Below, piece by piece: positions 52,304 through 60,672 of a DNA stretch of 64,000 nt (the stretch's first letter is position 1; each line of letters begins with the position of its first letter). The notes under the pieces were generated by a model, which ran no database searches, was not told the DNA's origin, and was given only the letters and a program-made list of their open reading frames with translations. Position numbers and translations under genes: made by a program. Source of the DNA: Schleiferilactobacillus perolens DSM 12744 (GTDB taxonomy: Bacteria > Bacillota > Bacilli > Lactobacillales > Lactobacillaceae); contig NZ_AZEC01000003.1 of NCBI RefSeq assembly GCF_001435585.1, forward strand, positions 15,786 to 79,785, written 5' to 3'.

Positions 52304-54413
52304 CGACAATCACCTCGTCTGTGGGTTCTAAGGATGCCACTTCCAGATCCGTTAACAACTGCAATTGTTCAAAGTCTGTGGCCGAGAAGTCCATCACGCG
52401 GGCACCCAGACACAGATAGAAGTCTGGATGGGCGATGTTTTCCGCTTGGTACACGGCCATTTCGTCCCACAGTCGGGCCAAGGTGTCCAGGTAGTTGGCG
52501 GCGGTTGTCTTCTCACACATCGCGCGGCCGCGCTGTACCTTGATGAACCCTTTCTTATCGACGATCCGGACCGGTTGGGCGGGATCGTCGCCAGTGTGGG
52601 GGGCGCCATAGATATAGAAGTAGTCGGTTTTGCTGACGAGTTCGGCTTGAGCCGGCTCGATCCGCATATCGGCGGCGGCAATGTCCCGGGCTTCATCATC
52701 ATCAACGCTGGCTGTTAAATCGGAAGTTTTCACCTCCGTGGAACCGGTGGCGATGGCGGTGATCTTCGATGTTTGCGGATCGATTTCCACATGGACGTCC
52801 ACTGAATCTGGCGTTGCGCCAGATTCGACCGCTTTGTTCAAGGCTTCGTTCTTGATGCCGCGAATGTCTTCTTTGGTCGGGTTGGGCACGATCCGTTCTA
52901 CCACGTCGCGAACCATGGAGAGGGCGACACCGATGGAAGAAATCACTTCGGCATCCCGGGGGATGGAATACTTCACACCAGTCTTCTTGCTGAAGTAAGT
53001 GACCAGCGCAGCGGCCCCGCCGCCGACACCGACCAGTGAGATCTGATCCTTTTCCAACTTATATTTCTCAACCAATTCGTTGAATACGGGTTCGATCTTG
53101 GCAAAGGCCTTTTCCATAATCTGGGTGGCAATGTCGTCCACCGTGGTCCCCGCATAGTCGGCCAGCACTTGAATCGCCTTGCGGCAGGATTCTTGATTGC
53201 CGTAGGAGAAATATTCAGGAGTGACCAAGCCCAGGGCGTTAGCGGCACAGGTATTGGTAATGGTGAATGCGGAGCCGTCGGCATTGACCAGCTTCACATA
53301 GTCATCTGGATCGCCCTCCTTGGGGGAGAAGAATTCCACATGGGGGTCGACGATCTTGGCTGGGTCTGTGAAGGCGGCGTAATCTAAGCCGGCAATGTGG
53401 GCAGAACGAGGACCGACATCCACGACGCCGTTCTTATTCGCCCGAATCATGGAGCCGCCAGCATCCCCGAGCACGCGCACGTCCAGACTGGAGATATAGG
53501 TGGGGTGGCCGCCGACAACAGAGTAGTCAATGGCCGGGCGGCCGTTTTTGATGACCCCGATGTTGGTAGTGGTCCCACCGACTTCGAAGTAAATCCCGTT
53601 GGAGGCCTTCAAGTAAATGAGCGAACCCATGACGGAGGCGGCCGGTCCGGACAGCATTGTCAGCACGGGCCGCTTCTTCATTTCGTTGATTTCCATCACC
53701 CCGCCATCCCCGCGCATGATCATCAAGGGAACCTTAACACCTGCGCTGCGGACAGAACTTTCGGTGGACAGGGCGGTGTCTAACATCTTCGGTAAAATGG
53801 AGGCATTAATGGCGGCCGTCCGGGTGCGCCGGGTGAGGCCATACAGTTTCGTGATGTCCGAAGCCATTGTTGTGGGAATGTGCTCTGCTTTGGCGACCTC
53901 TGCCACAGTGGATTCAGGTCCACCCTCATCCACGCCGAAAGCCATGGAGGCCACCAGTACTTTAGCCCCGTCATGCTGCAGCTTCTCGATGGCCACTTTG
54001 ACATGGGCATCATCGCATTGCTTCAACGGCAAATATTCGTTATAGATCTTAATTTTTTTCTTCTCGTCCAGTTCGATGTCGGCTAAGCGAGTTTGGCGTT
54101 TTGCTAGGAAACCTTCCAAACCACCCTTAGCCATGCCGATCACGCCCACCGGGGCCACATCCCCTTCAATGAGGGCGTTGGTGGCTTGGGTGGTGGAGTG
54201 GGCCACGAAGACCACTTCGTCGGGACTGATACCATTTTGATTGAGACAAGTTTCAAAGGATTGCACGACCCCAGCGGCCACGCCCCGGGGATCATCATGG
54301 GTCGTTTTCACCACCGACGGTTCCCCAATCATTTTGTGGGTGTCGTTGTCGATGGCGACGGCCTTGGTATGCGTGCCGCCGACGTCGATCCCCATTCTTA
54401 CTGAACGTTTCAA
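52278..54413 (-). CDS. Hydantoinase/oxoprolinase A-type protein (HyuA-like)
   Basis: 711 residues. Begins with MGIDVGGTHTKAVAID (Hydant_A_N, an ASKHA-type nucleotide site). FEVGGTTTNIGVI and VGVGGGAAALV further on are phosphate-loop elements of hydantoinase_A proteins. The family includes ATP-dependent hydantoinases, 5-oxoprolinases and acetone carboxylase subunits, usually with a B subunit; no B subunit is encoded here, so the reaction is open. Start: TTG at 54413 with AGGTGA; ATG at 54395 lacks a ribosome site. Between a transporter gene and the HExxH-protein gene in one operon. Confidence 0.88.
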   Translation of the reverse strand: MKRSVRMGIDVGGTHTKAVAIDNDTHKMIGEPSVVKTTHDDPRGVAAGVVQSFETCLNQNGISPDEVVFVAHSTTQATNALIEGDVAPVGVIGMAKGGLEGFLAKRQTRLADIELDEKKKIKIYNEYLPLKQCDDAHVKVAIEKLQHDGAKVLVASMAFGVDEGGPESTVAEVAKAEHIPTTMASDITKLYGLTRRTRTAAINASILPKMLDTALSTESSVRSAGVKVPLMIMRGDGGVMEINEMKKRPVLTMLSGPAASVMGSLIYLKASNGIYFEVGGTTTNIGVIKNGRPAIDYSVVGGHPTYISSLDVRVLGDAGGSMIRANKNGVVDVGPRSAHIAGLDYAAFTDPAKIVDPHVEFFSPKEGDPDDYVKLVNADGSAFTITNTCAANALGLVTPEYFSYGNQESCRKAIQVLADYAGTTVDDIATQIMEKAFAKIEPVFNELVEKYKLEKDQISLVGVGGGAAALVTYFSKKTGVKYSIPRDAEVISSIGVALSMVRDVVERIVPNPTKEDIRGIKNEALNKAVESGATPDSVDVHVEIDPQTSKITAIATGSTEVKTSDLTASVDDDEARDIAAADMRIEPAQAELVSKTDYFYIYGAPHTGDDPAQPVRIVDKKGFIKVQRGRAMCEKTTAANYLDTLARLWDEMAVYQAENIAHPDFYLCLGARVMDFSATDFEQLQLLTDLEVASLEPTDEVIVVAANIDQT

Positions 54414-54447
54414 GACAGTTCACCTAACCTTTCAACAAATTGGCGGA

Positions 54448-55791
54448 TTACAGATTGCCATACATGAAGTAAATGATGACGCACATGATGGCGCCGCAAA
54501 TCCAACCAGCGGGTAACGAACGTTTGAGATAATCTTTGGAGGCCACCTTGGTATAGCCAAAGCCCCAAGCAACCCAGGATTGGGTGACATCCAAGTGCTG
54601 CGGGAAGATGGTGGTGGCGGCCGTTAACGGATACATGAATTGAACGGGAATACCGGGGTTCGCAGCCAATACGACGGCGAAGATTGCAGCCCCACTGCCG
54701 ACCCAGTTCATCGGTCCGCGGAAGAAGCCAAGCGGTACCAGTAAGGCAAAGACTAACGCCAGTACCAAGTGATTGGTCGGAATGATATTCTCAATTAAGG
54801 CGGTGAAGTAAGGGGCCGCATAGGTAGCCGCGTTATTAAACATCGCTAAGGAAAGCAGGAAACCAATCATCGGTGCCACATCAATGGAACCATCCGTGAA
54901 CAGTTTGGCAAAGCGGCGCGTCACTTCTTTATAGCTGCCCCGCAGTTTACCGGTTGTCAACATGGCGTAAACGGCAGATGCAATAAAGCCGAAGATGATT
55001 GGCAACTTCAGGAGGACCACCCCAAGAACAGGCAGGACAACAGCGATCCAAGAATACCAAGGGGCATTTTCTTTCCCACTGGCTTGTTGTGCATTCACCG
55101 CCCAGTTGTGGGAAGTGCCGCTGTGCATTGTGAGGTTGGCGATGGTCAAAACCACCACGAGACCAACGATCATGCCGATCAAACCAATACGGAAGTAATC
55201 GTTGTAACTGTAGCTAGCCGCTGATTTAACGAAGCCGGCATACATGGTGTGATATTGAATAAAGTTGACGGTGTTACAGAAGATACCGGCCATGATAGAA
55301 CCCATGAAGGCAAATAGGGCAACCGGTGCACTAATTCCCAAGGAGAACAAAATAGGCAAGACGATCACGGCGATGGAGATGACCGGACCGATCCCGGTCA
55401 TGGACATGAAGATGACCGCAGTGACAATACAGAGCAGACTCATCGTCAAGCGGGGCATATCTCCGCCCAGTTCGACGACTTTCCGGATGAGGGTCGCCGC
55501 AATCCCTGTGTCGATCAGCACTCGGCCAAAGAATGCGCCGAAGAAGATATTGACCAGGATGGACTGGGCATAGGCAGCGGGCCCGTCCGCGTAGACGAAG
55601 GTGAGCACATCGATGACGGACTTACCTTTTAGCACAGCGGTGGGCTCAATGGCATTACCGATGAGGACTAAGATGACCCAGATGGAGGCCATAATGAAGA
55701 AGCCAACCATCAAGTTGTAGCCCTTCATGCAATACCACACCATGAAGATAAACGAGGCAATGAGCAAGAGCCCGATGATAACATTAGTCAA
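54448..55791 (-). CDS. Ion-transporter-superfamily permease (CitMHS/GntP-like), substrate unknown
   Basis: 447 residues, about 12 membrane segments with two repeated halves and Gly-rich re-entrant-like loops (GAFFGRVLIDTGIA; FIMASIW). The layout suits organic-anion symporters such as citrate, gluconate or dicarboxylate carriers. Start: TTG at 55791 with AAAGGAGG 4-6 nt upstream; the frame is open to 55866. First gene of an operon with the HyuA-like protein, so it should import that enzyme's substrate (inference). A cre site overlaps its leader. Confidence 0.75.
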   Translation of the reverse strand: MTNVIIGLLLIASFIFMVWYCMKGYNLMVGFFIMASIWVILVLIGNAIEPTAVLKGKSVIDVLTFVYADGPAAYAQSILVNIFFGAFFGRVLIDTGIAATLIRKVVELGGDMPRLTMSLLCIVTAVIFMSMTGIGPVISIAVIVLPILFSLGISAPVALFAFMGSIMAGIFCNTVNFIQYHTMYAGFVKSAASYSYNDYFRIGLIGMIVGLVVVLTIANLTMHSGTSHNWAVNAQQASGKENAPWYSWIAVVLPVLGVVLLKLPIIFGFIASAVYAMLTTGKLRGSYKEVTRRFAKLFTDGSIDVAPMIGFLLSLAMFNNAATYAAPYFTALIENIIPTNHLVLALVFALLVPLGFFRGPMNWVGSGAAIFAVVLAANPGIPVQFMYPLTAATTIFPQHLDVTQSWVAWGFGYTKVASKDYLKRSLPAGWICGAIMCVIIYFMYGNL

Positions 55792-55817
55792 GAGATTTTC
55801 CTCCTTTGTGGCAACGA

Positions 55818-55831
55818 TGGTAACGATTACA
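55818..55831 (-). promoter_or_regulatory. cre site of the transporter-HyuA operon
   Basis: TGTAATCGTTACCA on the minus strand matches TGWNANCGNTNWCA with one mismatch. It ends 26 bp before the TTG start, a place where bound CcpA would block transcription. The operon is thus probably subject to carbon catabolite repression, which fits a role in using a carbon source. Confidence 0.65.
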
Positions 55832-56062
55832 TTTAGAAGGATACAGTAAATAGAAACTTTAAGCAACCGGTTTCCTAAACTATTTTGCTCTAAAAATCAC
55901 AAAATAACAGCGCGAATTGCTTCAATTGTTATACATGTCACAATTAGTGCTTACGCGGCATTCCGCTACTGTTGAGCAATGACAAATTGCATCAGTTATT
56001 TAACAGAGATAAAAAAACAAAAAAATATTTCTGAGTCTGAATGTGTAAAGCAATACAAAAGA

Positions 56063-56098
56063 GGCAACTGTTTCCTGTACCTTTGGGAAACAGTTGCC
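56063..56098. other. Perfect 13-bp hairpin between the transporter and the second uxuB
   Basis: GGCAACTGTTTCC (56063-56075) pairs with GGAAACAGTTGCC (56086-56098), 10-nt loop. It lies in the 460-bp divergent region between 55791 and 56252, which has no gene. No T tract on the plus strand; possibly a regulatory structure. Confidence 0.5.
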
Positions 56099-56141
56099 AA
56101 CAGGATAACCAGCGAAGGGGGTTGTCCCAAATTGTGTAACT

Positions 56142-56164
56142 TGCTCAGAGTGTCCTTCTGAGCA
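56142..56164. promoter_or_regulatory. Dyad before the second uxuB
   Basis: TGCTCAGA and TCTGAGCA, 8 bp per arm, 7-bp spacer. 22 bp downstream is an extended -10 (TGCTATGAT, with TATGAT at 56187-56192), so this dyad sits at the -35/-50 region, a common place for an activator or repressor. The operators found before the first uxuB are absent here. Confidence 0.5.
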
Positions 56165-56251
56165 TGGTGTTCAGAGTACATCATGCTATGATGGAATTGC
56201 GCAGGCAACCGTTTACTTAATGATGTCAATATGGAAAGCAGGCCATTTTTT

Positions 56252-57868
56252 ATGGTGAAATTGACGGATGACTATCAACACGATGCACAGGTGTTCCAGG
56301 ATGCAGGAATCAATGTTCCCAAATACGATCAAGCGGCCATGAAGGCGGCTACAGATGCACAGCCGGTGTGGGTGCATATGGGCGGCGGTAATTTATTCCG
56401 GTGTTTCCACGCCCGTATCGCCCAAGAATTATTAAACAGCGGCGACTTGACCAGCGGCATCATTGTCGCTGAAACTTACGACGATGATGTGCCAGCTAAA
56501 ATATATCAACCATACAATAATCGGGCTTTGCAGGTGGTGCTGGCCCCGGATGGCGGCATGGATCAAACCTTAATTGCCAGTATTGCTCATGCAATTTACT
56601 ATCAGCGTGATAGTGCCTTTGGTTGGACACTGATGAAAAAGATTTTTGAGCAGCCGTCACTGCAACTGGTGACAATGACGATTACGGAGAAAGGGTACAC
56701 GCTGAAAGACTTATCTGGCCAGCTGACCGCGGCCGCCCAAGCCGATATTGCCAATGGTCCAGAAACTGCGCAAACGAATATGGGGGCCATTGCCCGGTTG
56801 TTGTTAGCGCGTTATCAAAGCGGTGCGCTGCCGATTGCCATGGTCAGCACCGATAACTTTTCAGAGAACGGTCAGCATTTTGCGGATGGCATCCTGACCA
56901 TTGCGCGGGGCTGGGTGGCTAATGGCCACGCGCCTCAGGGCTTTGTGGACTACTTAAGCGATCCGGCCCAGGTTAGTTTCCCGTGGAGCATGATTGATCG
57001 GATCACTCCGAACCCAGCGGAAACCGTGGCCGCAAGGTTAGAAAAAGAAGGTTTTACGGACACGGATATTATCCACACCCCGAAACATACAAACATTGCG
57101 CCATTTGGGAATACCGAAGAGACCCATTATCTGGTCATCGAGGACAGCTTCCCCAATGGCCGACCACCGTTAGAGAAGGCCGGAGTCATCATGACGGATC
57201 GCAACACAGTCAACGACGCAGACCAAATGAAGGTGACGGCTTGCTTGAATCCATTACATACTGCCCTGGGTATTTTTGGCAGCATGTTGGGTTATACATC
57301 GGTGGTCGATGAAATGGATAACCCGGATCTGGTGGCGCTCATCAAGCGGCTGGGTTATCAGGAAGATTTGCCAGTGGTTAAGGATCCTAAGATCATCAAT
57401 CCACGGGACTTCTTGGATACTTTTATCAACAAGCGCCTGCCGAACCGTTATATTCCGGACACGCCGCAACGGTTAGTGACGGATGCCTCGCAAATGTTGT
57501 CCATTCGTTACGGTGTCACCATTCAGCATTATTTGGATCGCGGACCCGCACTCGTCAGTCAATTGGTGGCGATTCCCTTTATCCTGGCCGGTTGGTGCCG
57601 CTATTTAATGGGCGTGGATGACCACGGTGAAGCCTTCACCTTGAGCCCTGATCCGTTGCAGGCTGATTTACACAAACAGATGGCGGCAGTGAAATTGGGT
57701 GAGACAAGCAACGTGCACACTGTTTTACAGCCGATCCTGAGCAACCCGCAGCTTTTTGGCCATGATCTTTATGCAATTGGCTTAGGCGACACAGTGGAGA
57801 AAGATTTCCAGCAACTCATTGCTGGTCCGGGAGCAGTCACTCAAGCATTGCATGCCTTGAATCACTAA
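56252..57868 (+). CDS. Second UxuB-type oxidoreductase (mannitol dehydrogenase family)
   Basis: 538 residues, about three quarters identical by eye to the protein at 47316, with the same GGGNLFRCFHA nucleotide site and DQMKVTACLNPLHTAL catalytic block. It should reduce fructuronate, tagaturonate or a similar keto-sugar acid. Start: ATG at 56252 with GGAAAGCAGG; the ATG at 56231 overlaps that site. Standing alone behind its own promoter, it may serve a different substrate or signal than the copy in the operon. Ends before a strong terminator. Confidence 0.9.
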   Translation: MVKLTDDYQHDAQVFQDAGINVPKYDQAAMKAATDAQPVWVHMGGGNLFRCFHARIAQELLNSGDLTSGIIVAETYDDDVPAKIYQPYNNRALQVVLAPDGGMDQTLIASIAHAIYYQRDSAFGWTLMKKIFEQPSLQLVTMTITEKGYTLKDLSGQLTAAAQADIANGPETAQTNMGAIARLLLARYQSGALPIAMVSTDNFSENGQHFADGILTIARGWVANGHAPQGFVDYLSDPAQVSFPWSMIDRITPNPAETVAARLEKEGFTDTDIIHTPKHTNIAPFGNTEETHYLVIEDSFPNGRPPLEKAGVIMTDRNTVNDADQMKVTACLNPLHTALGIFGSMLGYTSVVDEMDNPDLVALIKRLGYQEDLPVVKDPKIINPRDFLDTFINKRLPNRYIPDTPQRLVTDASQMLSIRYGVTIQHYLDRGPALVSQLVAIPFILAGWCRYLMGVDDHGEAFTLSPDPLQADLHKQMAAVKLGETSNVHTVLQPILSNPQLFGHDLYAIGLGDTVEKDFQQLIAGPGAVTQALHALNH

Positions 57869-57886
57869 TTAATCTAGCGAAGACTA

Positions 57887-57924
57887 AAGCGGCCCCATCC
57901 TCAATTGCGAGGATGGGGCCGCTT
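57887..57924. terminator. Strong bidirectional hairpin
   Basis: AAGCGGCCCCATCCTC (57887-57902) pairs perfectly with 57909-57924 (16 bp, 6-nt loop AATTGC). Between the second uxuB and the convergent ABC exporter gene. No strong T run, but very stable. Confidence 0.75.
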
Positions 57925-57936
57925 CGGGTCAATGAA

Positions 57937-60261
57937 TTATTCTGTTCTCAATGCAATGGCTGCGTCCTTCTTCGCCGCCATCCGGGCCGGAATATGTCCG
58001 CCCAGCACGGTGAGTATCGTGGAGACAATAATCAGGATCACCCCATGCATCGGATTGAGATGGGAGACGTTAGACAGATTCGTGATGTTATACAGAATCA
58101 CGTTGATTGGGAAGGTCGCCAACCAGGCAATTAAGACGCCCAGTACCCCGGCACCGACCCCGAGGATCACTGTTTCAGCATCGAACACCCGGGTAATATC
58201 TTTCTTCCGGGCTCCCAACGCTTTGAGTACCCCGATTTCCTTGGTCCGTTCCAGTACCGAAGTGTAGGTGATGATCGCAATCATGATCATGCTGGTCACC
58301 AGTGAAATACCGGCGAAGGCCACCAGAACATACGTAATTGCGGACATCAATCCGCCAGTCAAAGCAGAAACAGTGCCGGCCAAATCGGTGTAAATGATCT
58401 TGTCGGCCTTGCTCTTGCCCTTGTTGTACTTATCCAAATACTTCAAGATCTTATCCTTGTCATCGAAGTTGTTTGGGTAGATTTGAATTGCCATGGGAAT
58501 CTTGTCGCCGCCAAGATAAGCCATCAGTGTCTTCTTGGCACTGCTGGTGAGGGTTTCACCGGTCATGACATTCGTATCGCTGTTCTTTTGGGCAGCGACA
58601 ATGGCTGAATCCTTGTTTTGATCAATAATCGCACTACTCAATCGATCAGAGTATGCCACGCCGCTGGCCAGCATCCCGTCCGACTTCTTGGACCGCACCC
58701 GTAAAACACCGGTGATCTTTAACGTCTTGGTGTTCTTGGCGGTAGCCATATCGTTGTAGTCCTTCTTCGGCAAGAAGTTGCCGGTGGGCAGTTTTTGATA
58801 GTAGTCATCGTTGGCGACCACCTTCACGGTTTGGCCGACCAGATCATTGTAGTTGTACTTCTGGTTTTCTTTCACCGTGAAGCCCAGGTTCTTCAGGCTG
58901 TTAATATTGATCGTATTATCCCGATTCACGATTAACACGATGTCAGTTGCAGACTTAGGATAACTACCAGACAATACCTTATAGTTGGATTCCAGATAGG
59001 ATTGTTTACCGTAGCGATCCACCGGGTACACTGATCCGCCGACACCCAAAGTGGTCATCATCGCACTGGCATCGACACCGCTGCGGTCCGGATTGCTATT
59101 GGAGAACTTCACAGGTTTATATTGCCCATTTTCGTCTCGTAACAGATTAAAGCCTGTGGCATAGGTATAACTGATGTTCTTCGCCAGTTTCTTGTCCAGA
59201 CCATTGATATAATCCAGATAATTTTGATCCAATTTGTTAATATGTTGGGCCTTATCAGCGGCACTGGTCTGGGCCTTCACTTGGTTGCTCTTGGAAAAAC
59301 CCTTATCCTGACTATCGGGCCGTTGGGATGTATCTTGTCCTTGCTGGGCAATCGTAATCGGATATTGGGCAAGCGTTTCTGCCTCCGTCTTATCGATTTG
59401 GGTTTGGAACCCCGTGGACAGCGCCAACACAATGGCGACGCTGATGATCCCGATACTGGAGGCAAACATGGTCAAAAATGTCCGCCCTTTTTTCGTCTTG
59501 ATATTGGTGAAAGACAACTTCAGAGCGGTCCAGAAGCTCATCTTAGTCCGTTTCAATGTAAAATGATCATCGGCTTCGTGTTCGCTATAGGGGGCCGAGT
59601 CGTCTTGAATCTTCCCATCCGCAAAGTTGATGATCCGGTCCGCATACTGTTTAGCCAGTTGCGGGTTGTGGGTGACCATGATAACCAGACGTTCTTTGGA
59701 CAAGTCCTTGATCAGCTGCATAATTTCTTCGCTGGTCTCGGAGTCCAAGGCACCGGTGGGTTCATCGGCTAGCAAAATCTCCGGATCGTTGGCAATCGCT
59801 CGGGCAATGGCGACTCGCTGCATTTGCCCACCAGACAGCTGGTTGGGCCGCTTGTGCATATGCTCTGCCAGGCCCACTCGGGTTAATGCGTCCACAGCGC
59901 GCTTTTCCTTCTCCGCCCGAGAAACGCCAGAGAGGGTCATCCCCATTTCGACGTTATCCATGATGCTCAAATGGCCGATCAGGTTGTAGCTTTGGAAAAT
60001 GAAGCCGATGGAATTATTCCGATAGGCATCCCAATCAGCGTCTTTAAAGGTCTTGGTCGATTTACCCTCAATAATTAAATCCCCAGAATCATAGCGGTCC
60101 AAACCGCCAATCATGTTGAGCAGGGTGGTTTTCCCAGAACCGGAAGGGCCGAGAATGGCCACGAACTCTTGTTGGCGGAACGACACAGAAACATCGTCCA
60201 ACGCTTTGGTGGTCGTGTCGCCAACCTGGTAGTATTTTTTGATGTGCTTGAGTTCTAACAT
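57937..60261 (-). CDS. Fused ABC exporter: ATPase + MacB/FtsX-type permease
   Basis: 774 residues. The N-terminal ATPase (about 1-225) has GPSGSGKTT, LSGGQMQRVAIA and [12 protein letters not shown] short acidic link leads to a membrane helix (about 265-290), a large outer domain (about 300-620) and three last membrane helices (FtsX domain, about 635-770). Such fused exporters move peptides or give resistance to envelope-active compounds. Start: ATG at 60261 with AAAAAGGAG. The frame is open to 60477, but this reads through the repeat element at 60294-60465, and the extension is not protein-like. Confidence 0.92.
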   Translation of the reverse strand: MLELKHIKKYYQVGDTTTKALDDVSVSFRQQEFVAILGPSGSGKTTLLNMIGGLDRYDSGDLIIEGKSTKTFKDADWDAYRNNSIGFIFQSYNLIGHLSIMDNVEMGMTLSGVSRAEKEKRAVDALTRVGLAEHMHKRPNQLSGGQMQRVAIARAIANDPEILLADEPTGALDSETSEEIMQLIKDLSKERLVIMVTHNPQLAKQYADRIINFADGKIQDDSAPYSEHEADDHFTLKRTKMSFWTALKLSFTNIKTKKGRTFLTMFASSIGIISVAIVLALSTGFQTQIDKTEAETLAQYPITIAQQGQDTSQRPDSQDKGFSKSNQVKAQTSAADKAQHINKLDQNYLDYINGLDKKLAKNISYTYATGFNLLRDENGQYKPVKFSNSNPDRSGVDASAMMTTLGVGGSVYPVDRYGKQSYLESNYKVLSGSYPKSATDIVLIVNRDNTININSLKNLGFTVKENQKYNYNDLVGQTVKVVANDDYYQKLPTGNFLPKKDYNDMATAKNTKTLKITGVLRVRSKKSDGMLASGVAYSDRLSSAIIDQNKDSAIVAAQKNSDTNVMTGETLTSSAKKTLMAYLGGDKIPMAIQIYPNNFDDKDKILKYLDKYNKGKSKADKIIYTDLAGTVSALTGGLMSAITYVLVAFAGISLVTSMIMIAIITYTSVLERTKEIGVLKALGARKKDITRVFDAETVILGVGAGVLGVLIAWLATFPINVILYNITNLSNVSHLNPMHGVILIIVSTILTVLGGHIPARMAAKKDAAIALRTE

Positions 60262-60293
60262 ATGTAGCTCCTTTTTATGGGGTGGATGCGGCC

Positions 60294-60465
60294 GTGCCAA
60301 TGCTGCGCAATCTCCGGTGGGATGGGCTGGAACGCTGTGACGGCGGTTTGAGCCCGCAAAGTGCGCGGTCTCAAACACGCCTAACGTCATCAGTGGCCAA
60401 AACCGGGCCACTGTGACGTTTCCACAGCTGAGCCCATCCCACCTCCGATTGCTCCGCATTGGCAC
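60294..60465 (-). repeat. Intergenic structured repeat, type 1 (opposite orientation)
   Basis: 172 bp from GTGCCAATGCTGCGCAATC to GATTGCTCCGCATTGGCAC, imperfect terminal inverted repeats. Inside: GCTGTG (60334-60339) with CACAGC (60423-60428) encloses GTTTGAG/CTCAAAC (60346-60376) and AACGTCA/TGACGTT (60383-60420). Outside that last hairpin it is nearly identical to the reverse of the element at 19358-19540. It separates the ABC gene from its probable promoter side. Confidence 0.85.
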
Positions 60466-60672
60466 TATATTCGTCAAAAATCAGAAAATTAGTCCGACCC
60501 CAGACGTCAAAATTCGTTTTGCGTGATATAGGTACATTAAGCCACTTTTGCCGGACTGTCCATCAGTCGGAAGTCTGGACTTGTCATCGTTACAATTTAT
60601 TGACATAAACACAGCGCTGATCTTTACGTTCTCTCAGTAAACTAAGATATGGAGATAGAGGAGGTTTCGATC

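Noticed and set aside
56200-56220. cre site GGCAACCGTTTACT before the second uxuB
   Set aside because: Three mismatches to the consensus; too weak to report.
60262-60477. N-terminal extension of the fused ABC exporter to 60477
   Set aside because: The extra codons run through the repeat element and are not protein-like; ATG at 60261 has a good AAGGAG.
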